Of a DNA stretch of 64,000 nt, positions 18,878-29,112 are shown in pieces. This stretch comes from Pengzhenrongella frigida. GTDB taxonomy: Bacteria; Actinomycetota; Actinomycetes; Actinomycetales; Cellulomonadaceae. The position numbers and the translations under genes are program-made. The stretch lies in contig NZ_SDWW01000010.1 in assembly GCF_004168625.1 (NCBI RefSeq), positions 39,475-103,474 on the forward strand. The letters run 5' to 3'. The notes beneath the pieces are model-generated. The model worked only from the letters and a program-made list of their open reading frames with translations, was not told the origin of the DNA and searched no databases. The first letter of the stretch is position 1; every line of letters begins with the position of its first letter.

Positions 18878-21424
18878 TCAGATCTGGTCGGCGGACAGGA
18901 GCGCCACCGCCCGCAGGTCGTTCGCGGTCCGGAGCACGGGCGCGGCCGTCAGCACCGCCGGGTCGATCGTCGCGGCCGTCGTCACCAGGAACGACACCGA
19001 CGCCCCCGCCGGCAGGTCGACCAGGGCGTCGTCCACCCGGGCGTCGGCCGCTGCGCGGTCCACCAGCAAGGTGACGTCCCGAGCCAGGGACCGGGCGGTG
19101 ACCTCGACCCGGTACCCGCCGGGCACGGCGACCGCGGTGGCGTCCACGGGAGCCGGGTCGAGGCGCAGGTCGACGTCCTCGGCGAACAGGTGCACGGCCC
19201 GCACCTCGCCGCACGTCGCCACGAGCACCTCGTCGGACGGCTCGCCCGGGGTGACCAACGCGGCGTCCAGCGCCACCACCTGGACCGACCGGGCGGGCAC
19301 GGCGACGTCGGCCGACGCCTCCGCCAGCCGCACGCCGGCGAGGGTCTCGCGGCGCAGTGCCACGGCGCCCAGCCAGGGCTCGTCGGTGTCGTTGACGGCC
19401 GCGAGCGCCGGGGCCCCGTCGCGCTCGACCACCGTGAGCAGCCGCGGGGCGTAGGCGTGCCGCAGGCCGAACCACAGCGGCTTCGGCCGCTCCTGGGAGT
19501 CGATCGCCGCCCAGGACGTCACCGGCCAGCAGTCGTTGAGCTGCCAGACGATGGACCCCGCGGTGCGCGGCCACCACGAGCGATAGTGCTCGACGGCGTG
19601 CTGCACGGCACGGGCCTGGTTGAGCTGGGCGGCCCAGTGCCAGTGCGCGAAGTCGCTCGGCACACCGAGGTGCGGGGCCATCCCCCGGTTGAGCTTGCCG
19701 TTGCCGTCGTCGGCCTTCTGATGGATCCCGAACACCGGGTCGGCCAGGGGCGCGGCGGCGTCGGCCAGCGCGCCGCCGTCGTCGGCGTGCACGAAGTCCG
19801 CGAGCGTGCGCCAGGCCGGCGGGCCCTGGAAACCGAACTCCGAGCAGAACCGCGGGATCTCGGTGCGGTACACGGCGTAGTCGACCCGGTTCCACACCTC
19901 CCACTGGTGGTGCGAGCCGTGGTCCGGGTCGTTGGGGTGCACGACGGCGGGATCGCGGCGCGGCGAGTACGGGCTGTTGTCGCTGTACGGCCGGGTGGGG
20001 TCGAGCTCCGCGACCACCTGCGCGTACAGCTCGGTGGCGTACCGCCCGCCCCAAGTCGCGTCACCGAGCTGCGCTTTCCAGCCCCAGTCCTCGTGCCCCC
20101 AGAGGTTCTCGTTGCCGCCGTTCCACAACACGAGCGACGCGTGGGACATCAGCCGGACGACATTCTCGCGCGCCTCGGCCTCGACCTCCTCCCACAGCGG
20201 GGACTCCTCGGGGTAGGCCGCGCAGGCCATCAAGAAGTCCTGCCAGACCAGCAGGCCGCGCTCGTCGCACGCGGCGTAGAAGTCCTCGGACTCGAAGATG
20301 CCGCCGCCCCAGACCCGCACCAGGTTCAGGTGCGCGTCGAGCGCCTGGTCCAGCCGCCGGTCCAGCCGGTCGCGGGTGATCCGGGTGACGAAGTGGTCGT
20401 CCGGGATCCAGTTCGCGCCCTTGACGAAGACCGGCGTGCCGTTCACCGCGAGGGTGAAGCGGGTGCCGTGCTCGTCGTCCGTCGTGTCCAGCTCGACGGT
20501 GCGGAAGCCGATCCGGCGCGTCCAGGAGTCCAGAGTCGTCGTGTCCAGCGCCGTCGTGTCCAGCGCCGTCGTGTCCAGCGCCGTCGTCAGCGTCACGGTC
20601 AGGTCGGCCAGCGGCTGCGCGCCGTAGCCCACCGGCCACCACAGCGGGGCGTCCGGGACGCTGACGACGACCACCGCGGCGGTCTCGCGTGCGGCCACCG
20701 AAGCACGCACGCGGACGCCGCGCACCTCGACCTCCACGACCAGCTCGCCGGCCTCGACCAGCCCGGAGCGCTCGACCTCGAGCTGCACCTCGACCCGTCC
20801 TGCGCCATCGGCGCCGACCGTGACCAGCGGGCGCACCTGGGCCAGCCGCGCCACCGCCCACCGCTCCACGCGGACGTCCTTCCACAGCCCTGCCGTGCGC
20901 AGGTCCGGCCCCCAGTCCCAGCCGAACGAGCACGCCATCTTGCGGACGAAGTTGTACGGGATCGGGTGGTACGCCGCAGGCCGGTCGCCGAGCAGGTCCC
21001 GCTGCTCCTCCGCGTGCTCGGTGGCCGACCTCAGGTCGACGGTCAGGTCCCGGGGCGCGCCGTCGGCGAGCTCGCGCACGTCGAACCGGTAGGACCGGTG
21101 CATGTTGGCGGTGCTGCCCAGCGCGGTGCCGCCCAGCCGCACGGTCGAGACCGTGTCGATCCCGTCGAACACCAGGTCGACCCGCTCGCCCACCGCGGCC
21201 GGGGCGAGGGTGAGTGCGCGGCCGTAGCGCCAGTCGACGTCGTGCATCCAGCGCAGCGCCGACTCGTTGGCGTCCAGGTACGGGTCCCCGATCGCGCCGA
21301 CGGCGAGCAGGTCGGTGTGCACGCAGCCCGGTACCTCGGCGGGCGCGGACGACGGCAGGTCGGCCGGCACCGGGCCGGCGGTGGCGGCGACGGTCCAGCC
21401 GTCTTGGAGGGTCGTGGTCTGCAT
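18878..21424 (-). CDS. GH2 beta-mannosidase
   Basis: An 848-residue cytoplasmic enzyme that releases mannose from the non-reducing end of beta-1,4-manno-oligosaccharides. The beta-mannosidase branch of GH2 is indicated by VPGCVHTDLLAVGAIGDPY near the start, PYNFVRKMACSFGWDWGP (156-173), KGANWIPDD-F and VRVWGGGIFES (369-379). The acid/base Glu439 is in WNGGNEN and the nucleophile Glu529 in RFCSEFGFQ. Residues about 282-296 are a small tandem repeat (LDTTA units), an insertion in a sandwich domain far from the active site. It sits between the SGNH esterase and GH1 genes on the same strand, with 42- and 49-base gaps. Confidence 0.93.
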   Translation of the reverse strand: MQTTTLQDGWTVAATAGPVPADLPSSAPAEVPGCVHTDLLAVGAIGDPYLDANESALRWMHDVDWRYGRALTLAPAAVGERVDLVFDGIDTVSTVRLGGTALGSTANMHRSYRFDVRELADGAPRDLTVDLRSATEHAEEQRDLLGDRPAAYHPIPYNFVRKMACSFGWDWGPDLRTAGLWKDVRVERWAVARLAQVRPLVTVGADGAGRVEVQLEVERSGLVEAGELVVEVEVRGVRVRASVAARETAAVVVVSVPDAPLWWPVGYGAQPLADLTVTLTTALDTTALDTTALDTTTLDSWTRRIGFRTVELDTTDDEHGTRFTLAVNGTPVFVKGANWIPDDHFVTRITRDRLDRRLDQALDAHLNLVRVWGGGIFESEDFYAACDERGLLVWQDFLMACAAYPEESPLWEEVEAEARENVVRLMSHASLVLWNGGNENLWGHEDWGWKAQLGDATWGGRYATELYAQVVAELDPTRPYSDNSPYSPRRDPAVVHPNDPDHGSHHQWEVWNRVDYAVYRTEIPRFCSEFGFQGPPAWRTLADFVHADDGGALADAAAPLADPVFGIHQKADDGNGKLNRGMAPHLGVPSDFAHWHWAAQLNQARAVQHAVEHYRSWWPRTAGSIVWQLNDCWPVTSWAAIDSQERPKPLWFGLRHAYAPRLLTVVERDGAPALAAVNDTDEPWLGAVALRRETLAGVRLAEASADVAVPARSVQVVALDAALVTPGEPSDEVLVATCGEVRAVHLFAEDVDLRLDPAPVDATAVAVPGGYRVEVTARSLARDVTLLVDRAAADARVDDALVDLPAGASVSFLVTTAATIDPAVLTAAPVLRTANDLRAVALLSADQI
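20538..20582 (-). repeat. Three 15-bp tandem repeats inside the beta-mannosidase gene
   Basis: GTCGTGTCCAGCGCC occurs three times head to tail (20538, 20553, 20568). The partial flanking copies differ by a few bases. The unit is a multiple of three, so the repeat adds or removes five residues without breaking the frame. Such arrays change copy number by slippage. Confidence 0.85.
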
Positions 21425-21466
21425 GGGGTCTCCTGGGCGGTGCTGTGCTGGTGCGGGAACAGGGGG

Positions 21467-22080
21467 TCAGGCGGGGGTGGCGACGAACCGTGCGGTGTAC
21501 GCCGCCCACCAGGCGTCGGCGATCAGCCGGTGGCCCGCGACGGTGGGGTGCACGCCGTCGGCGGCGACGAGCCGGGGCTGCGTCCGGGCGGCGAGCGCCG
21601 CCATCGGCGCGGCCAGCGGGACGAGCGCCGCGCCGAGGTCGACGGCGACCCGGCGCACGGCGTCCTGCTTCGGGCCGAGGTCGACGCCCCAGCCCTGCTG
21701 GGACGGCTCGACCGGGACCACGAACGGCTCGACGAGCACCAGGCGCGTGCCCCGCGCCACCCAGGGGGCGAGCAGCCGGCGCAGGACGGCCTCGAACTCC
21801 GCGGCCGGGGTCACCTCACCGTGGTCGAACCGCCGCCACGTGTCGTTCACGCCGACGTGCAGGCTGAGCACCTCGGCGTCGAGCGGCAGGATGTCCCGCG
21901 CCCAGCGGGCCTCGAGGTCATGCACCCGGTCGCCGCCGACGCCGGTGTTGGTCACCGTGGCCGCGGCGAGCGGACCGCGAGCCAGCAGCCCGACATAGCC
22001 GTCGCCCCAGCCGCTCGGGTCCTGGTGCCGGCCCCACTCGGTGATGCTGTCGCCGGCGAACAGGACCGAGGCCGGGGCGC

Positions 22081-22084
<4 letters not shown>
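21467..22084 (-). CDS. SGNH/GDSL hydrolase, probable acetyl esterase
   Basis: A 205-residue SGNH hydrolase. Block I is VLFAGDSITEWGR with catalytic Ser13. Block II gives the oxyanion Gly in TNTGVGGDR, block III is LHVGVNDTW with its Asn, and block V is ADGVHPT with the Asp-His pair. The set matches the small carbohydrate-esterase GDSL proteins that deacetylate mannan, xylan or rhamnogalacturonan fragments. No signal peptide is seen, so it would work on imported oligomers. The GTG start overlaps the stop of the ATPase gene upstream as GTGA, tying it to the transporter. Together with the AXE1-type esterase it gives the locus two deacetylases. The exact ester bond is unknown. Confidence 0.88.
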
Positions 22085-22913
<829 letters not shown>

Positions 22914-22917
<4 letters not shown>

Positions 22918-23861
22918 CGCACGCCTTCCTGATCGGCGTCGAGGGTCTGGGGGGTCTCGTCCAGGTAGGCCGACGCATCGATGCCGGTGCGGATGAAGTC
23001 GCCGCGGGCGCCGGTCAGGCTGGGGAACGAGGACAGCAGGCGCCGGGTGTAGGGGTGCTGCGGCTGGGTGTAGAGCGTGCGGGCGTCCGCGAGCTCGACG
23101 ATCTTGCCGGCCCGCATCACCGCGATGCGGTCGCTGATCTCCAGCAGCAGCGGCAGGTCGTGCGTGATGAAGATGACCGCGAAGCCGAGCTCGGCGCGCA
23201 GCCGGGTGATCTCGCGCAGGATCTCGCGCTGCACCACCACGTCGAGCGCGGTAGTCGGCTCGTCCATGATGAGGATCTGCGGTTCGAGGGTCAGCGCCAT
23301 CGCGATCATCACGCGCTGGCGCATCCCGCCGGACAGCTCGTGCGGGTACGCCCGCAGCCGGCCCGGGTCGACCCCGACCCGCTCCAGCAGATCGACGCAG
23401 CGGGCCCGCCGCGCCGCCCGACCCATCTCGGGTCGGTGCGTCCGCAGCACGTCATCGAGCTGGGCCTGGATGCGCAGCACCGGGTTCAGCGAGTTCATCG
23501 CGCCCTGGAACACCATCGCGATCTTGTCCCACCGGAACGCACGCAGGTCGTCGCCGGCCAGCTTCGACAGATCCACCTCGAAGCCCTCGCGAGAGTGGAA
23601 GCTGGCCTTGCCGCTGGTGATCGCCGCCGGAGGCTTCAGCAGCCGGGTCAGCCCGTAGGCCAGCGTCGACTTGCCGCAGCCGGACTCCCCGGCCAGGCCG
23701 AGGATCTCGCCGCGGCGCAGCTCCAGGCTGACGTGACTGACCGCGTGCACCGGCGGGTCGACCAGGTAGTCGACGCTGAAGTCGTCGATCGTCAGCACCG
23801 GGTGCTGGCTGACCGAGGCGACCCCCGGGGGGGTCTCTGGGAATGTCGTGGTGACGCTCAT
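22914..23861 (-). CDS. Oligopeptide/oligosaccharide ABC importer ATPase (OppD/DppD-like)
   Basis: A 315-residue partner ATPase. It has LAGESGCGKST as Walker A, LSGGMRQRVMIAMAL as signature, ILIMDEPTTALDVV as Walker B and FITHDLPLLLEISD as H-loop. The tail TQPQHPYTRRLLSSFPSL is the Opp/Dpp-class extension; unlike many OppD proteins it lacks an obvious CxxxxC-type Fe-S loop at the very end. The start at 23861 overlaps the upstream permease stop by ATGA. An in-frame extension upstream of it is antisense to nothing useful and lacks a ribosome site. Confidence 0.92.
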
Positions 23862-24817
23862 ACGGTGACCTCCGCCGCGTCCTTGAGCTGCGCGCGGGAC
23901 ATCGACCACTTCTTGCGGTCGGACCGCGTCTGGGCGCGCAGCTTCGGGTTGATGATCTCGTCGATCGAGAAGTTGATGAGGGACAGGGCCGCACCGAACA
24001 GGGCGAGCAGCAGGCCCGGCGGGATGAACCACCACCACGCGCCCAGCCTGAGCGCGAGCCCGTTCTGGGCGTAGAACAGCATCGTGCCCCAGGTGAACGA
24101 GCCGGAGGCGCCCAGCCCGAGGAAGGACAGCCCCGCCTCGCCGAGGATCGCGAAGATGATCGCGAAGACCACCTGCGAGGCCAGCAGCGGGATCAGGTTG
24201 GGCAGGATCTCGACCGACAGGATCCGCCAGGACCGCTCACCGCTGACCCGCGCGGCGAGCACGTAGTCGCGGTTGCGCAGGCTGAGGGTGAACCCGCGCA
24301 GCACGCGTGCCGACCCCGCCCAGCCGGTCAGGGCCAGCACCGCGGCGATCAGCCAGATGCTCTTCTCCGGGATGTAGCTGGAGATCACGATCACCAACGG
24401 CAGCCCCGGGATGACCAGCATGACGTTGCTGATCAGCGAGAACGTCTCGTCCAGCCACCCGCCGGCGAACGCGCCGACGATGCCGAAGAACGCCGACAGC
24501 ACCAGGGTGAGCGCGCCGACCACCAGCCCGATGGTCAGCGAGCCCCGCGTGGCGTGGGCGAGCTGGGCGAAGACGTCCTGACCCGTCTGGGTCGTCCCGA
24601 GGATGAACTCGGACGTGGGGCCGGCAAGGCCGACGTCGCGCACGCTGGACGGGTTTCCCACGAGGTAGGGACCGACGACGCCGAACAGGACGACCGCACT
24701 CGCGATCGACACGCCCAGGACGAGCTTCGGGGCGCGGGGCAGCCGAAGCCGCCGCCTGCGAGGGGTGGCCGGCACGTGCGCCACGGCCGGCTGCGGGTCC
24801 TGGGTGATGATGGCCAT
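23858..24817 (-). CDS. ABC importer permease (OppC/DppC-like)
   Basis: A 319-residue inner-membrane permease. A basic cytoplasmic start (RRRRLRLPRAPK) precedes the first helix (about 31-53). The GTTQTGQDVFAQLAHATRGSL segment is the conserved OppC region (usually G-T-D-x-x-GRD-x-x-S), with five further helices after it. The EAA-like cytoplasmic loop lies at RDYVLAARVSGERSWRILSVEILPNLIPLL, which docks to the ATPases. ILGEAGLSFLGLG is the usual OppC end motif. CTAGGAGGACGC on the coding strand gives the ribosome site. It is coupled to the DppD-like gene by a 4-bp overlap and follows the DppB-like gene by eight bases. Confidence 0.92.
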   Translation of the reverse strand: MAIITQDPQPAVAHVPATPRRRRLRLPRAPKLVLGVSIASAVVLFGVVGPYLVGNPSSVRDVGLAGPTSEFILGTTQTGQDVFAQLAHATRGSLTIGLVVGALTLVLSAFFGIVGAFAGGWLDETFSLISNVMLVIPGLPLVIVISSYIPEKSIWLIAAVLALTGWAGSARVLRGFTLSLRNRDYVLAARVSGERSWRILSVEILPNLIPLLASQVVFAIIFAILGEAGLSFLGLGASGSFTWGTMLFYAQNGLALRLGAWWWFIPPGLLLALFGAALSLINFSIDEIINPKLRAQTRSDRKKWSMSRAQLKDAAEVTV

Positions 24818-24825
24818 GCGTCCTC

Positions 24826-25818
24826 CTAGGACCGTGCCCGCGTGCGCGGATCGATGAAGCCGTAGAGCAGGTCGACGAGCAGGTTGGCCCCGAGCACCGC
24901 GAGCGTGATGACCAGGAAGATCCCCTGCATCAGCGCGTAGTCGTTGCTGTTGACCGCCATGAGCAGTGCCGAGCCGATGCCCGGGTAGCTGAACACCGCC
25001 TCGGTGACGATGGAGCCGGCCACGACGAAGCCGAGCGAGATCGCGAAGCCGGAGATCGACGGCAGCACCGCGTTGCGCGCCGCGTAGGCGAACCGGATCC
25101 GCGCGGGCCGCAGGCCCTTGGCCTCCGCGGTGAGGATGTAGTCCTCGGACAGGGTCGAGACCATCATGTTGCGCATCCCCAACATCCAGCCGCCGATCGA
25201 CGAGATGACGATCGTCAGGGCCGGGAGGGCACCGTGGTAGAGCACCGACTTCGTGAAGCCCCAGCTCGCCTCGACGCCGGGGAACGTGTACACGTCGTAG
25301 CCGCCGTTGAGCGGGAAGACCTGCCAGATGCTCCCGAAGCAGAACAGCAGCAGCAGGGCGAGCCAGAAGTAGGGGACCGACTGCAGCATCGTGGTGAACG
25401 GGATCAGGTTGTCGACCCAGGACCCCCGCTTCCACCCGGCGAACGTGCCCAGGCCGACGCCGATGAGGAACGAGATCACGGTCGACAGCCCGATGAGGCC
25501 GACCGTCCACGGCAGCGTCTGGTCGATGATCTGGCCCACGCTCGCCGGGAAGTACGCCACCGACGTCCCGAGGTTGCCGTGGACGATCGCGCTGACGTAG
25601 TCGCCGTACTGCTGCCACAACGACGCCTCGGTGTCCGTGCCGAGCATCGCCGCGATCGCGTCCCGGGTCGCCTCGGTGACCGGGCCCTTCGCCGCGAGCT
25701 TCGAGACCATGATGTCGACCGGGTTGCCGGGCATGAGGCGGGGGATGAAGAAGTTCAGGGTGAGCGCTGCCCAGAGGGCAACGGCGTAGAAGCCAAGCTT
25801 CTGCACGAAGTACCGCAC
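24826..25818 (-). CDS. ABC importer permease (OppB/DppB-like)
   Basis: A 330-residue permease with six predicted helices. It starts with GTG behind GGAGG. The N-terminal FFIPRLMPGNPVDIM motif is the signature of the OppB/DppB branch, where it follows helix 1. The large extracytoplasmic loop GNLGTSVAYFPASVGQII fits, as do EDYILTAEAKGLRPARIRFAYAARNAVLP (the EAA loop) and a VFSYPGIGSALLMA segment near the end. It pairs with the next gene to form the channel. A 100-base gap with strong hairpins separates it from the upstream binding-protein gene, whereas all downstream genes are tightly spaced. Confidence 0.92.
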   Translation of the reverse strand: MRYFVQKLGFYAVALWAALTLNFFIPRLMPGNPVDIMVSKLAAKGPVTEATRDAIAAMLGTDTEASLWQQYGDYVSAIVHGNLGTSVAYFPASVGQIIDQTLPWTVGLIGLSTVISFLIGVGLGTFAGWKRGSWVDNLIPFTTMLQSVPYFWLALLLLFCFGSIWQVFPLNGGYDVYTFPGVEASWGFTKSVLYHGALPALTIVISSIGGWMLGMRNMMVSTLSEDYILTAEAKGLRPARIRFAYAARNAVLPSISGFAISLGFVVAGSIVTEAVFSYPGIGSALLMAVNSNDYALMQGIFLVITLAVLGANLLVDLLYGFIDPRTRARS

Positions 25819-25841
25819 GGCTGCCTCCGGGATCGTCAGGT

Positions 25842-25905
25842 GGCCTTCGACGCATGCGAAGGCCGGAGCCCGGGGGCCGGCACCAGCACGGTGCCGGCAC
25901 CCGGG
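25842..25905 (-). promoter_or_regulatory. Two strong hairpins between the binding-protein and permease genes
   Basis: One stem pairs 25869-25884 with 25890-25905 (16 bp, one mismatch, 5-base loop; core GCCGGCACC). A second pairs 25842-25849 with 25857-25864 (8 bp, 7-base loop). Neither is followed by a T-run on the minus strand. They lie just after the lipoprotein stop codon. Such hairpins usually protect the upstream mRNA from 3' decay or cause partial termination, keeping binding protein in excess over permeases. The effect is inferred. Confidence 0.65.
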
Positions 25906-25918
25906 AGGTGCGGCAGGG

Positions 25919-27628
25919 TCAGTTGGCCGGCTTGATCGACTTCAGGATGATGCCGTTGTCCCACGCCTTCCACGAGGCGGGGATCGCGTACTTGTCGTCA
26001 CCGGTCGGCCACCCCGTGACGCGGCTGGTGTTGAACTCGGTGAGCATCGAGTTCAGGTAGATCGGGATGTACGGCATCTGCTCCACGATGACGTCCTCGA
26101 TCAGGGCGTACTGCTCCGCCTGGACCGCCTCGTCGTCGGTCGAGCGGGCCACGGCGATCGCGGCGTCGACAGCGGCGTCGGAGAACCGGCTCGTGTTGCC
26201 CGCGATCGCGTTCTCGCCGACCGGGGCCGTGTTGGCCGAGTTGAACCACTTGTCATAGGTGAAGTACGGGTTCGACGAGGCGCCGAGCCCGATCGAGTCC
26301 AGCGAGAGCTGGAACTTGCCGGACTGCTCGGCGTCGTTCCACTCGTTCCAGGACACCTGGCTCGCCTTGAGCTCGATCCCGACCTCGGCCAGCTGCTGGG
26401 TCATCGCGTCGTTGAGGGAGATGTAATCGCTCCAGCCGGTGACGGTCTGGATCGTCATGGAGAGCCGCTCGCCGTCCTTGGCGCGGATCCCGTCACTGCC
26501 CAGGGTCCAGCCGGCCGCGTCCAGCAGGTCGCCGGCCGCGTCCGTGTCCGGCGCCGACGGGACCTCGAGGTCGGCGTCGTCGGCGATCCACTTCTTGTCC
26601 CGCTCGGGGAGCAGGATCGTCGGGGACGCCGCGGCGGCGAACCCGCCGCCGGCGAGCTTGTTGAGCTGGTCGCGGTTCAGGGCGGCGTAGATCGCCTGGC
26701 GGACCGCCGGGTCGGTCTGCGGTCCGACGCAGCCCGCGTCCGCGTTGGCGCAGGTGAAGATCGCGGTGGTCATCGACGGGGTGTTGACGTAGCTGAGGTC
26801 CGGGTTGCCCGAGATGATGTCGTCCAGGCCCGGCAGGTAGGCGCTCATCCAGTCGACGTCGCCCGCGACGAGCGCCGCGCTGGCCGCGTCGGCCGAGTCG
26901 AGCGCGATGTAGCGGACGTCGCCGACCGCCGGCTCGCCGCCCCAGTAGGACGGGTTGGCTTCGAGCATGTAGCTCTGCGCGGAGAAGGACTTCACCGTGA
27001 ACGCGCCGGTCCCGACCGGGTCCGAGTTGATCTCGGTCACCGGGTCGGCCACGTCCTTCCAGATGTGCTCCGGCACGATCGCCCGGTTGCCGAGCACGTT
27101 CGGCTCCTGCATGAACGACGGCTCGGTGAAGGTGAGCACGACCGTGTTGTCGTCGGTCGCCTCGGCCGTGGCCGCGATGCCGGTGGTGTTCAGGGCGGGG
27201 GTGCTGGCGACCAGGTTGAACGTGAACGCCACATCGTTCGCGCTGAAGGCCTCACCGTCGCTCCACTTCACGCCCTCACGGGTGTGGATGGTCAGCGCGG
27301 TGCCGTCCGCGTTCCACTCGAAGCCCTCGGCGAGCAGGGGCGTCGGTTCGGCCTCGGAGGCCAGGTTGTACCAGTACAGCGATTCGAACAGCACGCCGAG
27401 CGTCGGCTGCAGCGCCGTGGTGCTGAACGGGTTGAAGTTCTCGGTGATCGTGCCGGTCGAGCCGTTGAAGATCGTGAGGGTCTCGGCCGACGAGCCACCC
27501 TCGGTCGAGGTTTCGGCGCTGCTGCTGGAGCATCCGGTGAGCAGCAGGGCTGAGACAGCGAGGCCGGCCGCTCCGACGATGAGCGACCTCCGACCCGGGG
27601 ACGACCCCGTGCGTGAACTGAGGAGCAT
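25919..27628 (-). CDS. Oligosaccharide/oligopeptide-binding lipoprotein (SBP family 5)
   Basis: A 569-residue extracytoplasmic solute-binding protein. The signal peptide contains RR and a hydrophobic core (SLIVGAAGLAVSALL), ends in the lipobox LLTGC and is followed by a Ser-rich linker. The family-5 pattern is clear: N-FNPFSTTALQPTLGVLFESLYWYN, ADGTALTIHTREGVKWSDGEAFSANDVAFTFN, FTVKSFSAQSYMLEANPSYWGG and R-QAIYAALNRDQL. It would deliver ligand to the DppBC-like permeases. The start 27628 (MLLSSRTG) has GGAAGGACC upstream; a longer form to 27652 lacks one. In this gene company the cargo is probably a manno- or gluco-oligosaccharide rather than a peptide. That is inference. Confidence 0.9.
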   Translation of the reverse strand: MLLSSRTGSSPGRRSLIVGAAGLAVSALLLTGCSSSSAETSTEGGSSAETLTIFNGSTGTITENFNPFSTTALQPTLGVLFESLYWYNLASEAEPTPLLAEGFEWNADGTALTIHTREGVKWSDGEAFSANDVAFTFNLVASTPALNTTGIAATAEATDDNTVVLTFTEPSFMQEPNVLGNRAIVPEHIWKDVADPVTEINSDPVGTGAFTVKSFSAQSYMLEANPSYWGGEPAVGDVRYIALDSADAASAALVAGDVDWMSAYLPGLDDIISGNPDLSYVNTPSMTTAIFTCANADAGCVGPQTDPAVRQAIYAALNRDQLNKLAGGGFAAAASPTILLPERDKKWIADDADLEVPSAPDTDAAGDLLDAAGWTLGSDGIRAKDGERLSMTIQTVTGWSDYISLNDAMTQQLAEVGIELKASQVSWNEWNDAEQSGKFQLSLDSIGLGASSNPYFTYDKWFNSANTAPVGENAIAGNTSRFSDAAVDAAIAVARSTDDEAVQAEQYALIEDVIVEQMPYIPIYLNSMLTEFNTSRVTGWPTGDDKYAIPASWKAWDNGIILKSIKPAN

Positions 27629-27704
27629 CTTTGGTCCTTCCGACCCCGTCAACCCCGGGCGAGGTGGACGTCGACGATGCCCGACCGCGGGAGCGGTGGA
27701 GCGA

Positions 27705-27730
27705 TATGATTCTTACGCTGCTAAATTTAG
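27705..27730. promoter_or_regulatory. Divergent promoter with CTAAATTTAG operator
   Basis: The only AT-rich patch of the region. TATGAT (27705-27710) can serve as -10 box for the rightward ROK gene. CTAAATTTAG (27721-27730) is a perfect 10-bp palindrome. It lies between the binding-protein gene (leftward, starting 27628) and the ROK gene. AT-rich palindromes with TAAATTTA-type cores are common targets of XylR/ROK repressors, so the adjacent ROK protein is the likely ligand, controlling itself and the importer operon. Binding is inferred. Confidence 0.6.
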
Positions 27731-27837
27731 TACGTCAAGTTACTCCGGGGCACGCGAACGGCGCGATGGACGAGCCCGGAATCTCGCCCGCCCGGCCCGA
27801 GCCGGCCACCGCCAGCCTGAAAGGACCCCCCGCACCG

Positions 27838-29112
27838 ATGCTGACCAGCCCTCCTGCGCGTGCGTCGACGGGCGCACTCGTCCTGGACCTCATCCGCACG
27901 CACCCGTCGATCAGTCGGGTCGAGCTCGCCGACCGCACCGGACTCACCGCAGCGACGATCACGCACGTGGTGCGCGAGCTGATGACGGACGGACTGGTGC
28001 ACGAGACCGGGCGGGTTCGCTCGAAAGGCGGATCACCACGCCGGCTGCTCGAGCTGGAGAGCGAGGTGCTGTACGCCGTCGGCGTCCAGATGGAGCGCTG
28101 CACGACGACGATCGTGATCACCGACTTCACCGGTCGGCAGATCGCGATGACGGGGCTGCGCGGCGTCGGTCAGGGAACCCCGCAGGAGACGCTGCGGACG
28201 CTCGCCGAGCACATCGAGGCGCTGCTCGCACACGCCCGTATCCCGCGGGACCGAGTGCTCGGTGTCGGCCTGGTCACCCACGGGCCGCAGGACCGCGCCC
28301 GCGGCATGATCCTCACCCCGCAACCCACCGCACCGTGGCGGGAGTTCCCGCTCACCACGACGCTGTCGGACCTGCTGCACCTGCCCGTCCTGCTGGAGAA
28401 CGACGCCACCGCGGCCGCGATCGGCGAGCAGTGGGCCGGGTCGCTCGACGTGGACACCTTCGGGGTGATCTACATGGCCAGCGGGGTCGGCGGTGGCGTG
28501 ATCACCGACTCCGAGGTGTACCGCGGGCGAGCGTCCAACACCGTCGAGATCGGCCACCTGCCCATCGACCCGGCCGGGCCGGAGTGCATCTGCGGGAGCC
28601 GGGGCTGCGTCGAGGCCGTGGCCGGCCCGGTCTCGGTCGTGCAGCGCGCGATGAGCTCCGACCTCGGCGATCGGCTCGAGCTGCGCGGCATCGAGGACGA
28701 GACCCTGGCCGACTTCGAGCGGATCGCCCGCGCGGCGAACCGCGGCGACGACGCGGCCCGGGCCCTGCTCGACGAGTCCGCCCGCCACCTGGGCACGGCT
28801 GCGGTCGCCCTGCTGAACCTGTTCGACCTGGACACGGTGGTGCTCGCGGGACCGGCGTTCGCCACCGCCGGTCCGCTGTACGCCGCCCGGATCGACCAGG
28901 CCCTGCAGCGCGGGGCGCTCGCCCGGCTGCTGCGCCCCGTCGGCGCGCGGCTGTCCAGCAACGTACGCGCGGCGGCCGCCGTCGGCGGGGCCCTCATCGT
29001 GCTGCGCTCACCGCTGGTGCGCGCACAACCCGGGACCGCGTCGCCGGCGGTGGCGCCGGCGCCGGCGACCACTGCGCGGCCGGTGGCCTATCGCGCGGTC
29101 GCGCTCGGCTGA
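27838..29112 (+). CDS. ROK-family transcriptional regulator, zinc motif intact
   Basis: A 424-residue ROK repressor. The winged helix is LVLDLIRTHPSISRVELADRTGLTAATITHVVRELMTDGLVHE, followed by the kinase-fold sensor (GVQMERCTTTIVITDFTG, LGVGLVTHGP, ENDATAAAIGEQWAG, ASGVGGGVITDSEVYRG). The zinc site GHLPIDPAGPECICGSRGCVEA is complete. It is divergent from the importer operon, with the CTAAATTTAG palindrome between. Start 27838 follows AAAGGA; upstream in-frame ATGs (27766, 27631) would add a composition-poor tail across the promoter. The last 25 bases overlap the convergent MFS gene. It most likely senses a mono- or disaccharide released by the operon's enzymes. Confidence 0.88.
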   Translation: MLTSPPARASTGALVLDLIRTHPSISRVELADRTGLTAATITHVVRELMTDGLVHETGRVRSKGGSPRRLLELESEVLYAVGVQMERCTTTIVITDFTGRQIAMTGLRGVGQGTPQETLRTLAEHIEALLAHARIPRDRVLGVGLVTHGPQDRARGMILTPQPTAPWREFPLTTTLSDLLHLPVLLENDATAAAIGEQWAGSLDVDTFGVIYMASGVGGGVITDSEVYRGRASNTVEIGHLPIDPAGPECICGSRGCVEAVAGPVSVVQRAMSSDLGDRLELRGIEDETLADFERIARAANRGDDAARALLDESARHLGTAAVALLNLFDLDTVVLAGPAFATAGPLYAARIDQALQRGALARLLRPVGARLSSNVRAAAAVGGALIVLRSPLVRAQPGTASPAVAPAPATTARPVAYRAVALG

